Shown piece after piece: positions 29,883-42,754 of a stretch of 49,028 nucleotides of DNA. Source of the DNA: Nemertoderma westbladi (lineage: Eukaryota > Xenacoelomorpha > Nemertodermatida > Nemertodermatidae); NCBI GenBank assembly GCA_032718475.1, contig JAUCBJ010006521.1, positions 1 through 49,028 of the forward strand, read 5' to 3'. The position numbers and the translations under genes were made by a program. Below the pieces are notes generated by a model, which saw only the letters and a program-made list of their open reading frames with translations, had not been told where the DNA came from and did no database searches. How positions within the stretch are numbered: position 1 is the stretch's first letter; each line of letters opens with the position of its first letter.

Positions 29883-30716
29883 TCAGTTACTGCAATGAGG
29901 TAAATACCCCCGGCAATTGAGTTCCCTACACAAACACGCGGTGGCGCTGAGATTCTGACCACCATCTCCATGGCTGTAATCATACGAGAGTTCCTCGAGA
30001 TGGTTGATATCGCGAACAGCGAATAAAGCAAACCGCGGAACCATGCAACCTACCCGCACAGGAACCACTCGTAGGTTCGGGGCACAGCTGTGGTTTATGT
30101 ACCGCGCGTGGTTGCTATGGATACTAGTGGCATCTACCTTAGTGACAGACCATAGCCTGTTGTCGTGAGTATATTCCCGAACAATCAGTTTGTAATTGGA
30201 TTGGGAACGAGTTTGTTCAATAGGAGCAGGTAATAATGTTCCATTGTGAGTGGTCAGTTCAATTGACGATGTATTATCACCTAACTCGTTATTATCCAGG
30301 TCCTCTATCGATGTTGAATTCCCAATGGCCTCCTGATTGGTCAGTTTTATCGTACTTGTAACACCACTGTACTCACATACGAATTGTCCCTCATGTATAT
30401 GAGTCAAAGTTATCAAACCGAACCCCTTCCCTTGGGTTTCGACGATTTCAAGAGAAGAGTCGATCGTACGCCCCGTAGCGACCACATTGTTTTTGCAGCC
30501 GACACAACCACAACGCTCGGTGCACTCAAATATGGGGCTGTCTGGGGTGGGTATGCGTAAAGCGCCATCTAGCGTGTAGGACGAGTAATTAGTTCCTGAA
30601 AGGGAGGAACACGGGCAGCCAATCAAACAGCCCGTATCTTGGCAACAACACTCTTGGTCTATTAACTCCATATCGAAGTTTAACTCAACACCTTCGTTTT
30701 CAATATTATAAGACAT
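29883..30716 (-). CDS. SETMAR-type SET-domain histone methyltransferase (SET part only)
   Basis: Complete 277-residue protein. SETMAR-type SET proteins methylate histone H3 (K36, possibly K4) on chromatin. The pre-SET module is cysteine-rich (CCCQDTGCLIGCPC at 23-36, FECTERCGCVGCKN at 63-76). The SET domain begins LEIVETQGKGFGLITLTHIH. It keeps the cofactor and catalytic motifs YINHSCAPN (206-214) and EELSYDYS (241-248), with VPVRVGCMVPRFALFAVRDI between, the part most like SETMAR. Post-SET CLCRELNCRGYLP (261-273) is present. A ~45-residue polar insertion (about 120-168) is longer than in vertebrates. The frame extends 8 codons upstream without an AUG, so ATG 30716 is the start. There is no mariner transposase, as expected outside anthropoid primates. 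Single exon. It lies between the two arms of a large inverted repeat. Confidence 0.92.
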   Translation of the reverse strand: MSYNIENEGVELNFDMELIDQECCCQDTGCLIGCPCSSLSGTNYSSYTLDGALRIPTPDSPIFECTERCGCVGCKNNVVATGRTIDSSLEIVETQGKGFGLITLTHIHEGQFVCEYSGVTSTIKLTNQEAIGNSTSIEDLDNNELGDNTSSIELTTHNGTLLPAPIEQTRSQSNYKLIVREYTHDNRLWSVTKVDATSIHSNHARYINHSCAPNLRVVPVRVGCMVPRFALFAVRDINHLEELSYDYSHGDGGQNLSATACLCRELNCRGYLPHCSN

Positions 30717-31682
30717 TATTACTATTATGTAAAAAAACAATATTATATAATTATTAATTTATGTGCGTTGAAACTCTACAAACTCGCCGATATAAGGATA
30801 TCCACCGGCCACATTTATAAACAATCTAATAGCTCGATAATGTACATGAATTAAAATATCCAACCGAACTGATATTACTTAAAGCTAATTACTCAACCCC
30901 TAACATAGACCCCATACCTAGTTTTACAATAAGATAATATATTCTTGTCTCCTTCAACTTATTGTCTCGTTAAGATATATAACACAACCACAATGTGCCG
31001 TAACATGAGCCAAATGCGAACAGGTTTCAACAAAAATTGAACGCCCCCCCCCCCCCCCCTCCCCTTTGTACCCAGTGGGTATTCTTAATCGCCCGGCACC
31101 AAATATTTGGCATGTCCTGAAAAATACTTTTATTCAAGTGTGCCAGAGCTGTTAAAAAAAAACCAGGTGGGAATGTTATATATAAGTATAATAGAATGAA
31201 AAAAAACGTTAGTCGGCTTGTAACAGAAGTCCATATAAAATAAATAAATAATTTAGAGAGATTTCCTGCTCATCTCCTACACTTACTGACATTTACGGAA
31301 CTATTACTAAGTCATCTAGGTTACTGTGACTGGGTTGTGGAGATAATTCCGACCGAATTTACGATAATTCCGATAACTTTTGTGAATAGGAAATGTCCCA
31401 CTTAGCGGACAGTAATTCCCTCCATATTATATTCGACATATTATTTCAGTTTCCATTTTACATGATTACCGTTATCCTTGTGATGTTTATCAAATTCACT
31501 TATTTTTCATCAAATTGACGTTTTTTTCGTGAATATCAAGTATTTATGTTACATTTATATTATATTTATAATTATTACCACAATTTCCAGTGGCAACCCT
31601 GTAGCAATTGAGAATTGAATCCAATATTTACAAAAACCTTAGATATTATTAGATTAGATATAAAAACCAAAAGATAATGTTA
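30717..31682. other. Region inside the inverted pair, right of the SET gene
   Basis: AT-rich upstream flank of the SET gene with a run of 16 C (31044-31059) followed by TCCCCTTTG. No reading frame or known element is seen. Confidence 0.5.
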
Positions 31683-32357
31683 TTAGATTTTTATTCTTAA
31701 ATTGTTACTTTTTCGCTCGAATATACCCCGAAATCTGGAGCCCTTTTCTTCCCTAGTAACCCATGGGATTGCATTGATTTCACTGTTTTCTCGGCGAAAA
31801 AAGTAAAATATAATATTTTTGGTGGAATTTCTTATTTTTATTACATGTGTTGAAAGATCATCGACGTAGAAAAGGTTTGCCCTTAATTTGAACAAAATCC
31901 ATTCAAACACTCATAAGTTTATTGCAACTTTAGTGTCTCCGCGGCGAACTCCAAAACGGAACTCAATATCCAATATTGGTTTATGTAGTTAAGCAGCTCT
32001 CTATTTACATAATAAACATTCGAGAACACTTAAATTATTTAACATTGAGTAAGGCAGTATCAGGAGTTTGTTGAAGAGTGCAATAATTTGAATTGCAGTA
32101 ACTATGGAAGCAATATAGTAAAATACGACAGTTCAATTTATTTTGTAACAATACATCGCTCTATAATTTATTAAAGAATTGAGCAACAAAAAGTACCAAT
32201 TTAAGATTAAAATTACGTATTACATGGGGAAAAAAACGTAGAACATATTTTTTTCCATATTCTCTCGACCCTTTATTAACCTCGCTGACGCTCGGTAAAT
32301 AAAATGCCTCGAGAATAGTGAAAAAAAGTTATACAAAAAAAGGTTCCCATGTAATAT
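31683..32357 (-). repeat. Right ~670-bp inverted repeat flanking the SET gene
   Basis: Inverted partner of 26894-27555. Its outer end (32219-32355) is the same ~135-bp palindrome starting ATTACATGGGGAAAAAAACG. ATAATTATT stands just outside (32358-32366), the same nine bases as outside the left arm. The flanks are AT-rich, so this match alone is modest evidence of a target duplication. Confidence 0.85.
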
Positions 32358-32366
32358 ATAATTATT

Positions 32367-32987
32367 GTTTTTAGTTAGTATATTTTGTTTGTTTATATTT
32401 GGATCGGTATTTTGGAACAATAAATTTTCAAAAATAGGAATTATCACAAACTCGTATCAGAGTAAGGGAAAGTATTGAAAAATGAACATAAACAGAGGAG
32501 GGGGTAGGGGGGTGGGGGGGGGGGGCTATTGGCGTGAATTGGCTAATCCACATCAATCACAATGTTAAATTATCAATTAATGGAAAGGTACTGAAGTACC
32601 AGGTTGCACTGACCTGTTATACTAATTAAAACAATAAACAAGTGTAATAGCAATAGCAAATGACTTACCGTACAATTTGATTTTTGTATCAATTTGCAGG
32701 TTTTTATATTTTTTTCTAATTTATATTATTTTTGGAAGTGTTTAATTGTCTCCGCGTGTCAGCAGTCCCGACCCCACACACCCCTGCTGTCTATGTCTGT
32801 CTGTAAACAGTAAGTTAGAATGCGGACTAAATAAATAACATTAATGAAAAACATTAATATACAATGATTCAGCGTTTGAAGTCTACTTACTAAAAGTTAG
32901 CACATTATGACATTTATGATGTTACGGTTATAAAAGTTGAATATTAAAAAAAAAGTAGAGACTGGGAAATCCGACTGACTGACTAAT
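32367..32987. other. Intergenic, downstream of TMEM50
   Basis: Contains a G-rich tract (32497-32525, longest run 12 G), and a copy of the dispersed sequence with AATGTTAAATTATCAATTAA and CAGGTTGCACTGACCTG (about 32570-32640). No gene. Confidence 0.5.
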
Positions 32988-34586
<1,599 letters not shown>

Positions 34587-36804
34587 CAGTGCCGGATTAA
34601 CCTTAAGGCATACAAGGCACGTGCCTTAGGGCCAGCCGAAAATACAGGCCATTTTTTCTCAGCGAGTCATTCTTGTGAAAAAAATATTTTTATCTGAAAA
34701 GTCCGGAAACAGAGCAAGAAAGTGCATCTTTCGACTACTTTCTATCCCTAAATTTCTGATAGAAAGTGCAAAATTCTAGCTCAGTCGACCGACAGGTGCT
34801 GTGTTATTAGTTCGAGTCCTGATGGCAGGGAAATAATAAAACATGGGCAGTAAAACTTTAAAGTGCTAATTATGAACAATGGAGAATTTAATTTTATTTA
34901 TTTGTGGGGAATTTTTTGTAGTTATGCTCTTAAACTTTCGAGAACAACCCAATAATTACGTGGTGACATACTGGAAATACTGTACATAGTAAATGTATGG
35001 CGTGGAGATATGGTAGTGCGAAATTATTATTTTTTACCGGAAACGAGTTTTATAAATATAGGCCCTAATAGATAAAAAAAAGGATAAAATAGTTGTTGTA
35101 GTCAGGCCTTTATACCCTTTAACGCCGGCTTAATAAAAATTTTCTGCATTGAAAACCGGCTATAGAAAAAAAAGTTTTTTTTTTTTTAATTTGTCAAAAC
35201 CCTTGAAATTAAAAACTAAAAAAAAATTTCAAAAATTTTTTTCAAAATTTTACCTTTAGTAGTAACTTCACTTCATACTGTAGTACAAAAATTGTTTTCA
35301 ACATTTTTTTCAAAAATTTTTTTTAAAAATTTATTTTTTGAAGAAATTTTTGTACTAATGTAGGCAGGGTACTACTAAAGGTAAAATAAAAACAGATATT
35401 TAACTTCTATCACGATTTTGGCCTAGTTTTACCGTGTTACAGTATTATTATAGGAAATGGAAATGGAAATATTATAATATTATTATTATTATTATTACTA
35501 TTATAATATATTATAATAGAGTAAGGTTATGTTATGCATGTGACAAATATTCCAGCATGGTGAATTGATTTATTAATTTAAAGAACTTTACAAAAATTTG
35601 CAACATTACACATTCAACTGTGTTGAGGAAAGCAGTAAATGGGGAACAATATAACTAACTATTCTTTGTTATAACCCAATGTAAACCAATAGCTTCAACC
35701 AAAAGCGTCATAGGCTAATTTATTATACACTTAGATATTGACTGCATGTCTGCCGGCTATAAGGGAATGCACTGCATTGAAAACCGGCGCCATAACAAAT
35801 CACTATAGCAAAGAATAGAACAGTGACGGGCGGTGCCCGTCTGCCGCGCATGTCATCAACGGACACCACCCGCTTGCGGTGTCAAAGGGTTAAGGGGGCC
35901 AACTATACCCACCACAGAAATGAAATTTTCGAAAATTTGTACAATTTTTTGTAGTTTGATAGAAGGGCTTTCATAAGGTGATATCGGTTTTAAACATTGA
36001 ATTATTTTATGACGTCAAAACTGCTCTTTTCAACAACATAATATATTGCTGATATTTATGACTCTCTGTATAAAACAACCTTTTTATCAGTTTGTCGATT
36101 TTGACTTTTTCCTTCACTAAATTCCCTACTACTGTATTATTTTGTAGTCAATTGCCATCAAACATATAGGCCCTACCAAAATGTGCAGCAGCTTTTGGAC
36201 TACTGTACTATCGTTGGTTTTGTAAAACATGGCCATTTGGATCTTCTAGAGCCGATTTTGTAACATTTATTTTGCACCTAATTTTGAAAAAACCGACCTG
36301 CTCAAAAAGTGCCATATTTTTCGAACAAACGGTTTATGAAGCTATCTATACTCAGTTTTCATACTGTAGTATATAAAATATCACAGATCATTGTGTTAAA
36401 GTTTCAGAATAGTAGCTTTATAAATAAAACAAATAGATTTTGGGTAATGCAGTAATGGTCCCATTAATATATTAAAAAATTAAAGCTTGAGAAATTCTAC
36501 CAAAACCATTACACTTTTTATAGCAAAGGTTTTATAGGCATAATATGCCGTTTAGTAATGTTACAATTCTTGATGAAAACTATTTTTGCAAAGTACTTAT
36601 TATTAAAGTACTTAGTAGTTATTTGCACGCAGTCAGTCATCCAACGAAAATACTTTATATTTCCTTCGCAACATTTTCACAATTTCAGTTGTTTTTAGCA
36701 GCTGTTTCTTTTGAAAGGGTTTGCGGAAAAATATCAATTTTCGGGCCATTTTTGGAAATTACTAAAATGTGCCTTAGGGCCACCAGAGGCTTAATCCGGC
36801 ACTG
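34587..36804. mobile_element. 2.2-kb hAT-type non-autonomous element with 8-bp duplication
   Basis: The ends are CAGTGCCGGATTAA on the left and TTAATCCGGCACTG on the right, a perfect 14-bp inverted repeat of the hAT type. GTAGTAAT flanks both ends exactly (34579-34586 and 36805-36812), the 8-bp duplication expected for hAT. GTGCCTTAGGGCCA occurs near both ends in direct orientation. No transposase frame is visible, so it is non-autonomous. A nested piggyBac-like relic (35115-35889), low-complexity T/A-rich palindromes (35170-35400) and a tRNA-like A-box/B-box pair (about 34777-34820) lie inside. Confidence 0.92.
35115..35889. mobile_element. Possible piggyBac-type relic nested in the hAT element
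   Basis: The left end CCCTTTAACGCC and the right end GGTGTCAAAGGG, followed by TTAA (35890-35893), resemble the CCC(T)TTG ... CAAAGGG/TTAA ends of piggyBac elements. The left flank is TATA rather than TTAA, so the match is imperfect. GCATTGAAAACCGGC occurs near both ends (about 35146 and 35774). Confidence 0.4.
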
Positions 36805-36861
36805 GTAGTAATTAATTTAAGTATTTGTAATTGTATCACTGAACTTATGCTGATCGTTGTC

Positions 36862-37020
36862 GTGTCACATATCTGCCTGTTTTTAATGCCCCAATTGTGT
36901 AACGTTATCAAATTTTGCCGGTTTTATTTTAATGCTCTAAATATTTTACATATTTTTTATGATATATATTTATCATATATTTTACATATCGCTTACTTGT
37001 CCGTTTTAATATCCAAAATA
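36862..37020 (+). repeat. Direct repeat, right copy flanking the hAT element
   Basis: Partner of 34318-34440, beginning CACATATCTGCCTG. It has an extra TTTTTATGATATATATTTATC insertion-like stretch before TTTTACATATCGC, part of which duplicates ATTTTACATAT. Confidence 0.85.
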
Positions 37021-37669
37021 TTTTACTTTATCACTAATTTGTCTGTATTTGGTGCATTAATTGAGTTTCTTATATTCGTTTATCGTACTTTATCGCTATG
37101 TACCAATATTTCTAGATAGTGACTTAAGCGCCTTAGCGTACTGTTTAATTATTGTAAATTTGGCGCTATACAAATTTATTTTATTATTATTATTATTATA
37201 ATAAACTGATTTGGTCGTTTGTGAACTAATTACGGCGGAAAATAAAAATATCAATGTCACACATCCCTGATCCAATATATAGATTTCATTCTTTATGATC
37301 AATCAGCGCAATATTATTGGAAATAGTAAAGCCTATATAGGCATTCCTAAAATAAAAGCATGTTTCATTGGAAGGCACTAACAGTCTAATACAAATAATA
37401 CATACAGTACAACTGTAGAAAGTCTAGGCTTTGTGTGGATTCTATTGAATGCCTTATTGCCTAGGCTCAGTGGTGGATTTAGGGGGGATTCACATCAGGG
37501 ATCAGGATAGGATTCACATTGTCCCTGCCCAGGCATATATGGGTAGCCAAAGAAAGGTTAAACTATTTCTTATTGAAGGGAACTGGGAGGCCGCAGGCCA
37601 AGGCCATTATGTGGTCTGATTGGACGGAGCTTGTATAAGTCGCTGGTTATGTAATAACGGTTAATAATC
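37021..37669. other. Intergenic AT-rich DNA
   Basis: Contains a short (TTA)n repeat near 37180 and CAGTGGTGGATTTAGGGGG at about 37468, which resembles a hAT terminus. No gene. Confidence 0.5.
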
Positions 37670-37745
37670 TTGTGGGGCGAGCCACGAAGTTGGCGGAGCC
37701 TTAGCGAATTGACACTGTTAGGGGGTGGGTCAATTTATGCAAATA

Positions 37746-37813
37746 GTTGTCGTCGTCGTCGTCGTCGTCGTTGTCGTCGTCGTCGTTGTCGTCGTCGTCG
37801 TTGTCGTCGTCGT
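37746..37813 (+). repeat. (GTC)n trinucleotide microsatellite with TTG interruptions
   Basis: About 68 bp of GTC repeats with regularly spaced T changes. It follows GGGGCGAGCCACGAAGTTGG (37676), which resembles GGGGCGAGACACGTAGTCGG at 42757, where a (GTCY)n stretch follows in the same way. Confidence 0.9.
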
Positions 37814-37879
37814 TACGATTTTGACATGCTAATAACTTTGTCGGATTTAAAGCTGCCAAGTTGAAAATTTGTAGGTATC

Positions 37880-39200
37880 AATATGAGCAAAAGTTGAGAT
37901 TTTTGAGAGACTTTCAGACACCATCAGTGCAATGGTCTCCCGCTAGAGGGCCACATGTCTAAACATTAAATGGCCACCCATTTCTTTGCTTTTAATCCGT
38001 TTAAGCTGAAACTTGGGAAGTATGTACTAGACCATTAGCTGTAAATTTCAAAGGAGGCTAATCTGTCTGCAGTTCTCCAGTCTGCCGCTAGAGGGCGAAA
38101 TGTCCCGAATGTGAAATTATTCTTCCATTTAGTTGTTTATGATCTGATTACGCTGAAACTTGTCATATATGTACTAGATGACATCCTGAGTCTTTGTGTG
38201 GATTGTAATCGGTCCGAAGTTTTCCAGTCTCCCGCTAGAGGGCCACATGTCTAAACATTAAATGGCCACCCATTTCTTTGCTTTTAATCCGTTTAAGCTG
38301 AAACTTGGGAAGTATGTACTAGACCATTAGCTGTAAATTTCAAAGGAGGCTAATCTGTCTGCAGTTCTCCAGTCTGCCGCTAGAGGGCGAAATGTCCCGA
38401 ATGTGAAATTATTCTTCCATTTAGTTGTTTATGATCTGATTACGCTGAAACTTGTCATATATGTACTAGAAGACATCCTGAGTCTTTGTGTGGATTGTAA
38501 TCGGTCCGAAGTTTTCCAGTCTCCCGCTAGAGGGCCACATGTCTAAACATTAAATGGCCACCCATTTCTTTGCTTTTAATCCGTTTAAGCTGAAACTTGG
38601 GAAGTATGTACTAGACCATTAGCTGTAAATTTCAAAGGAGGCTAATCTGTCTGCAGTTCTCCAGTCTGCCGCTAGAGGGCGAAATGTCCCGAATGTGAAA
38701 TTATTCTTCCATTTAGTTGTTTATGATCTGATTACGCTGAAACTTGTCATATATGTACTAGAAGACATCCTAAGTCTTTGTGTGGACAGTAATCGGTCCG
38801 GAGTTTTCGAGTCTGCCGCTAGAGGGCGAAATGTAGGAAAGTGATAACCTTTGCGAATTCCTTGATCTTAATCTATTTAAGCTGAATTTTGGAATATACA
38901 GTACCGGTATGTACTAGACCACATGCCTCGTCTTTGTGAGGAAGGTGATCGATCCGTAGTTCTTTAATATGCCGCTAGAGGGCTAAATGTATGAAAGTGA
39001 AAACCTTCCAACATTTCGTTATTTATGATCCGTCAATCGGAAACTTGGTAGATATGTAATAGACCATAGGATGTGGCTTTGTAGGGAAACTAATCCTTCC
39101 TTCTTCAGTTACCCAGTCTCCCGCTAGAGGGTTAACGTTTTCCGGGAAAATCTTCTCCTATGTTTTTATAATCCTTTCGAGTTGATACTTAGCATTAACT
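37880..39200 (+). repeat. ~146-bp-period array with nine CCGCTAGAGGG motifs; 292-bp higher-order unit
   Basis: The motif CCGCTAGAGGG occurs at 37940, 38085, 38232, 38377, 38524, 38669, 38816, 38972 and 39121. Spacings are 145, 147, 145, 147, 145, 147, 156 and 149. The first six belong to a nearly identical 292-bp dimer repeated three times (A half with GGGCCACATGTCTAAAC, B half with GGGCGAAATGTCCCGAA); the last three are diverged monomers. Each monomer also has a GCTGAAACTTGG ... TATGTACTAGA segment. CCGCTAGAGGGC fits the core of the CTCF consensus (CCASYAGRKGGC with G at the third base). No coding sequence. Confidence 0.9.
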
Positions 39201-39487
39201 CATTTCACGTGCTGCGCGAAGGCCCCACTTCGTGTCAGATATACTGTCAATTGGTTTACTATTATTTTAATACAGTACTATAATACTTTATTAGTATATT
39301 ACAATTTATCTAATATTTTATTAATTATTTACTTAATTATTAATTATTTAAAGTAGGTTTAATTATTAATGATTTATTTAATTAATTAATTATAATAATT
39401 ATTTTAATATTATAATTACTTGGTAATAATAACTGTTTATGTATTTAATGTATCTATTTAACTGTTTAAATCTATTTTTTTAATAAT
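39201..39487. other. Very AT-rich spacer
   Basis: Mostly TTAATTATT-type sequence; nothing recognisable. Confidence 0.6.
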
Positions 39488-40462
39488 CAGGGCCGGATTT
39501 AGGCATATACTGTAGGCCGAGAAGGGCTCGGCCTAGAGCCTCCCACAACTAGGGGGCATTGTTGATGCCATCAATGACAGAATAATGCCGACTACAGCAG
39601 GCAATCATCCCAGGCATGGAAATCCATCAACTTGCTTACTGGGCGGAAAAGCCAACCAACCACCACGGTTAAGGCAGAATCACCAGCCGATCGCCTCCAT
39701 CTGGTTGGAAGGCCCACTTTGAAAAGCTCATCAATAATATGACAGGGTATTGCCTGATAACTATATATAAATAAAAGTGTGAGTCTGTACTCCCAGATAT
39801 TCCCATTGGCGATAGTCCGACTGGCTCCAGAAGTCAATGAAATCCTGCAAAGTGCTGTACCAAACTGATAACTTTGCGATAACTTAGGAGTACTCTGAGA
39901 ATCACTAGAGGGAGCCCAACGGCTCCTCAGCTCATTAGAACGGGCTGCTTCTAGTGTTGGTCTTTTTATTAACTCCAAAAAGATCACAATTTTGGCAGTT
40001 AACTTTGAAAGTCCTAAGCAAGTCTCTGACCGGATGAGCATAAGCTCCCAAAGGATGGTATGATTGAGCATGTGGACTTCTGTTACCTGGGATAATGGAT
40101 CCGGAAGTCAGGTGAGTACCTTTTAATACGTATTGGAAAACGCATGGGCAGCCTTGAATAGGCTTTCCAGGATTTGGAAGTCACATAGAATTAATCGGGA
40201 ACTTAAGGTGCGATTATTTAGAGCAGCAGTAGTTCCCAGTACGGCAGTCCATACTGGGCTCTAACTGCTGAGGACACAAAATCTCTGGATGGTACATTCA
40301 CAAGAATGCTACGCCGGGTTCACTGTGTCAAGTATAAATATACAGTAGTAGTGTTGGTCTTTTTGTTAACACCAAAAAGACCAAAATTGTTACAGTTGAC
40401 TTAGAAAGTCCTCAGCAAATCTCTGATCGGATGAGCATAAAAGCTCAAAGGATGGTATGCTT
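39488..40462 (+). mobile_element. Rearranged LINE copy with hAT-like end at its left
   Basis: CAGGGCCGGATTTAGGC at 39488 looks like a hAT terminus. From about 39570 the plus strand carries frameshifted LINE sequence of the 26077 family: a WKAHFEKLINN-like piece, SLERAASSVGLFINSKK, HVDFCYLG and a decayed SPYWALTAEDTKSLDG. It breaks off at about 40340. A second short piece (40345-40462) repeats the GTGTTGGTCTTTTTGTTAAC to CTCAAAGGATGGTATGC part. Many stops; inactive. Confidence 0.75.
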
Positions 40463-41659
40463 CCCTAGTAGCACATAACGTTCACACACAGCTTTTGGAC
40501 GTTGAGAACAACCATTCCACTCCATAAACGTCGCACATACTGTACGACATTTAAACGTTCTAAATTAGTCTCCATATAATAACGCCTAAATGGTGTTGGT
40601 GTTTCAACTGAAAAGTAACGTTCATTAATGGTATCAGTTAATTTCCCGTTAATGTTCTTGGACGTTTGAATGGCATCCAAAGCAATAACCAGTTCAATTT
40701 GAGTTCAGAAACTGAAAAGTAACGATTTGTAAATGGCAAGTTATATTTCCGTTAGCTATTGTGAACGTTTGAATAATGTTTATAATCCAATAAAAATTAA
40801 CCAGTTCAATTTCAGTTCAGATATTTTTAAAATTGTCGTTCAAAAAATGTCCAAACTATGTTTTTCATAACCGTAGTTCAATAGCGGTTCAATACTAAAC
40901 ATTTTCCGTACAAAGTAATAATTATCTGAACGACAAACTTTCCCACGCTATGGGAACCAGTGTCTGTGATGAGTCAGCCAATTACAGGCAATACTGGAAC
41001 TGCCCAAGTACTGAATGATGTAAAATAGTGGTATATTGGTTCATACAGAACTCAGGAGCAAAAGTATACAGTAGTAGGTACTGTATAACGGTGTGTAATA
41101 CAACATTAATTTTTGTTGCGTCTCAATTATTTTCTGTATATTTTTATAACGGCATGGGGCACATACGTCATGGGGTACATACATTCAATACGTGAACAGT
41201 GCGAAGATCGAGGTCAATCTTGTGATGCCTTTCAACCGTATCGGGACCAATAATAAAGGGCCGCCATCCATCAAAGACACTAAAGGTAATTATTTAAAAT
41301 TTAATTATTAGTTAATAATTTTATTTCTAGTCGAATATATGACAGAACTTTAGACAGTTAGAGTTATTAGCTTTAAAATATGGAATTTAATATATCACAT
41401 GAGCGGTACCGGTACTGCATGTAATTGAATTCGAAGATTGTTGTAATAAACATATACGGTTAATGCAAAAAAATATGATTGAATAAATATAAATTTTTTA
41501 AATTGATCCAATTTACCGATCAGCCTGCTTATGGCACAGCGGTAAATTAAATACTTAAAATCTTTGGTTGAATCTCTCAAGTTTATAATGCGGTATGTAA
41601 GTATCTATCTCTTTATAACAAAAATTCGTTCCACCGCCATGCAACCTACAATTGGCTTA

Positions 41660-41850
41660 CTGTGAAGCAGCATGCAATGAATGATATGCCAGGTTATATA
41701 CAAAATTCCACCGCCGCTATTCCCTATCCCCATAATTATCAGCATCTCCAAGGCCAATATCCTTTAAGAGGCGTCTTAAGAAAGTCAGAAAGCGCAAGAT
41801 TGCGCACAGACTCACTGGTACTCACGGCGAAAGCAATGTCCTGCAAAGCG
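41660..41850 (-). mobile_element. Decayed LINE 3' fragment
   Basis: On the minus strand, CFRREYQ, a DIGLGDADN piece and GDREQRRWNFVYNLAYHS match HCFRREDQP, DTGLKDADD and GDRELWRCNFVDKPAQHS of the 26077-26787 LINE. Deletions and stops present. Confidence 0.7.
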
Positions 41851-42754
41851 GAGGCGGCATATATATTATATGTATATTTATAGTATAGGCCCTACATGTC
41901 TGTATAAATGAGCATCTCATTAGAAAGATTCAGTTTCATATTTGTGCAAGTCTATACAGTTTATAAAAGTATAGGCATACTAACAGTATATCACTTGAAG
42001 TAAAAGTGACTTATACAACATGCTATTCATTAGGTTTAATCATATAATTGGCTCCTTCCTTTTTTTGAAGTAAAGTAGTGCATAAAATGTTTCTTTTAAA
42101 TTTTTTATTTTTAAATAAGGTTTATTTTTGTTACAGCTGGGAAAGGCTATTTATTATGGACGGAGTGAGTGTGGGGATTCGACTAGCTACAAAATTCAAG
42201 AGAAAAGAAGGAATGCTACCCAGAGAAAGATATCATTACACAGTACTCCAACTCTGTATAATTAACTCTAGACTTATCTATTTTACTTTTACCTTAATGA
42301 TATATTATGTATTTCCTATTTGATTTATCTCTTTGTTATATTTATTTCCATGTTTCTCATGTTCGGTAAATTCGGTATATTTGTGATAAAAGTAAGTAGG
42401 GGTAATATTCAATATAAACTTGTGGTCTTATTTCAACAAGCAAATGTTTGTTTTCATGTTCAGTTGATTTACTTTTGCTGCAGTCCTGCAGTACACAAAT
42501 CGTTAGGAAGGAAGCATTATTGAACCTTTTCAAAACAATATTAAGCCGTTCAAAATGAGTTCGGTAAATAATTAGTTGAACGGACCATTTTAGAACGAAT
42601 ATCTAACGTTTATAAGATGACGTCGAATCAACGTTTTTTGAGCGGGACAAATCCCTTCCTAGATGAACGTGTACAGTGAACGCACCTGGAACGTTATCAG
42701 AACAACGTTATCCACATTATTAGAACTATTCTAAACGTGAGGTGAACGTTGGTG

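Noticed and set aside
30717-30740. SET gene start at 30740
   Set aside because: That codon is TTG; the first in-frame ATG is at 30716.
34777-34825. tRNA-like A box (TAGCTCAGT) and B box (GTTCGAGTCC)
   Set aside because: Only 33 nt apart and without paired acceptor arms; listed only as a possible relic in the hAT element.
39592-40071. 159-residue minus-strand frame
   Set aside because: It is the antisense of a decayed plus-strand LINE.
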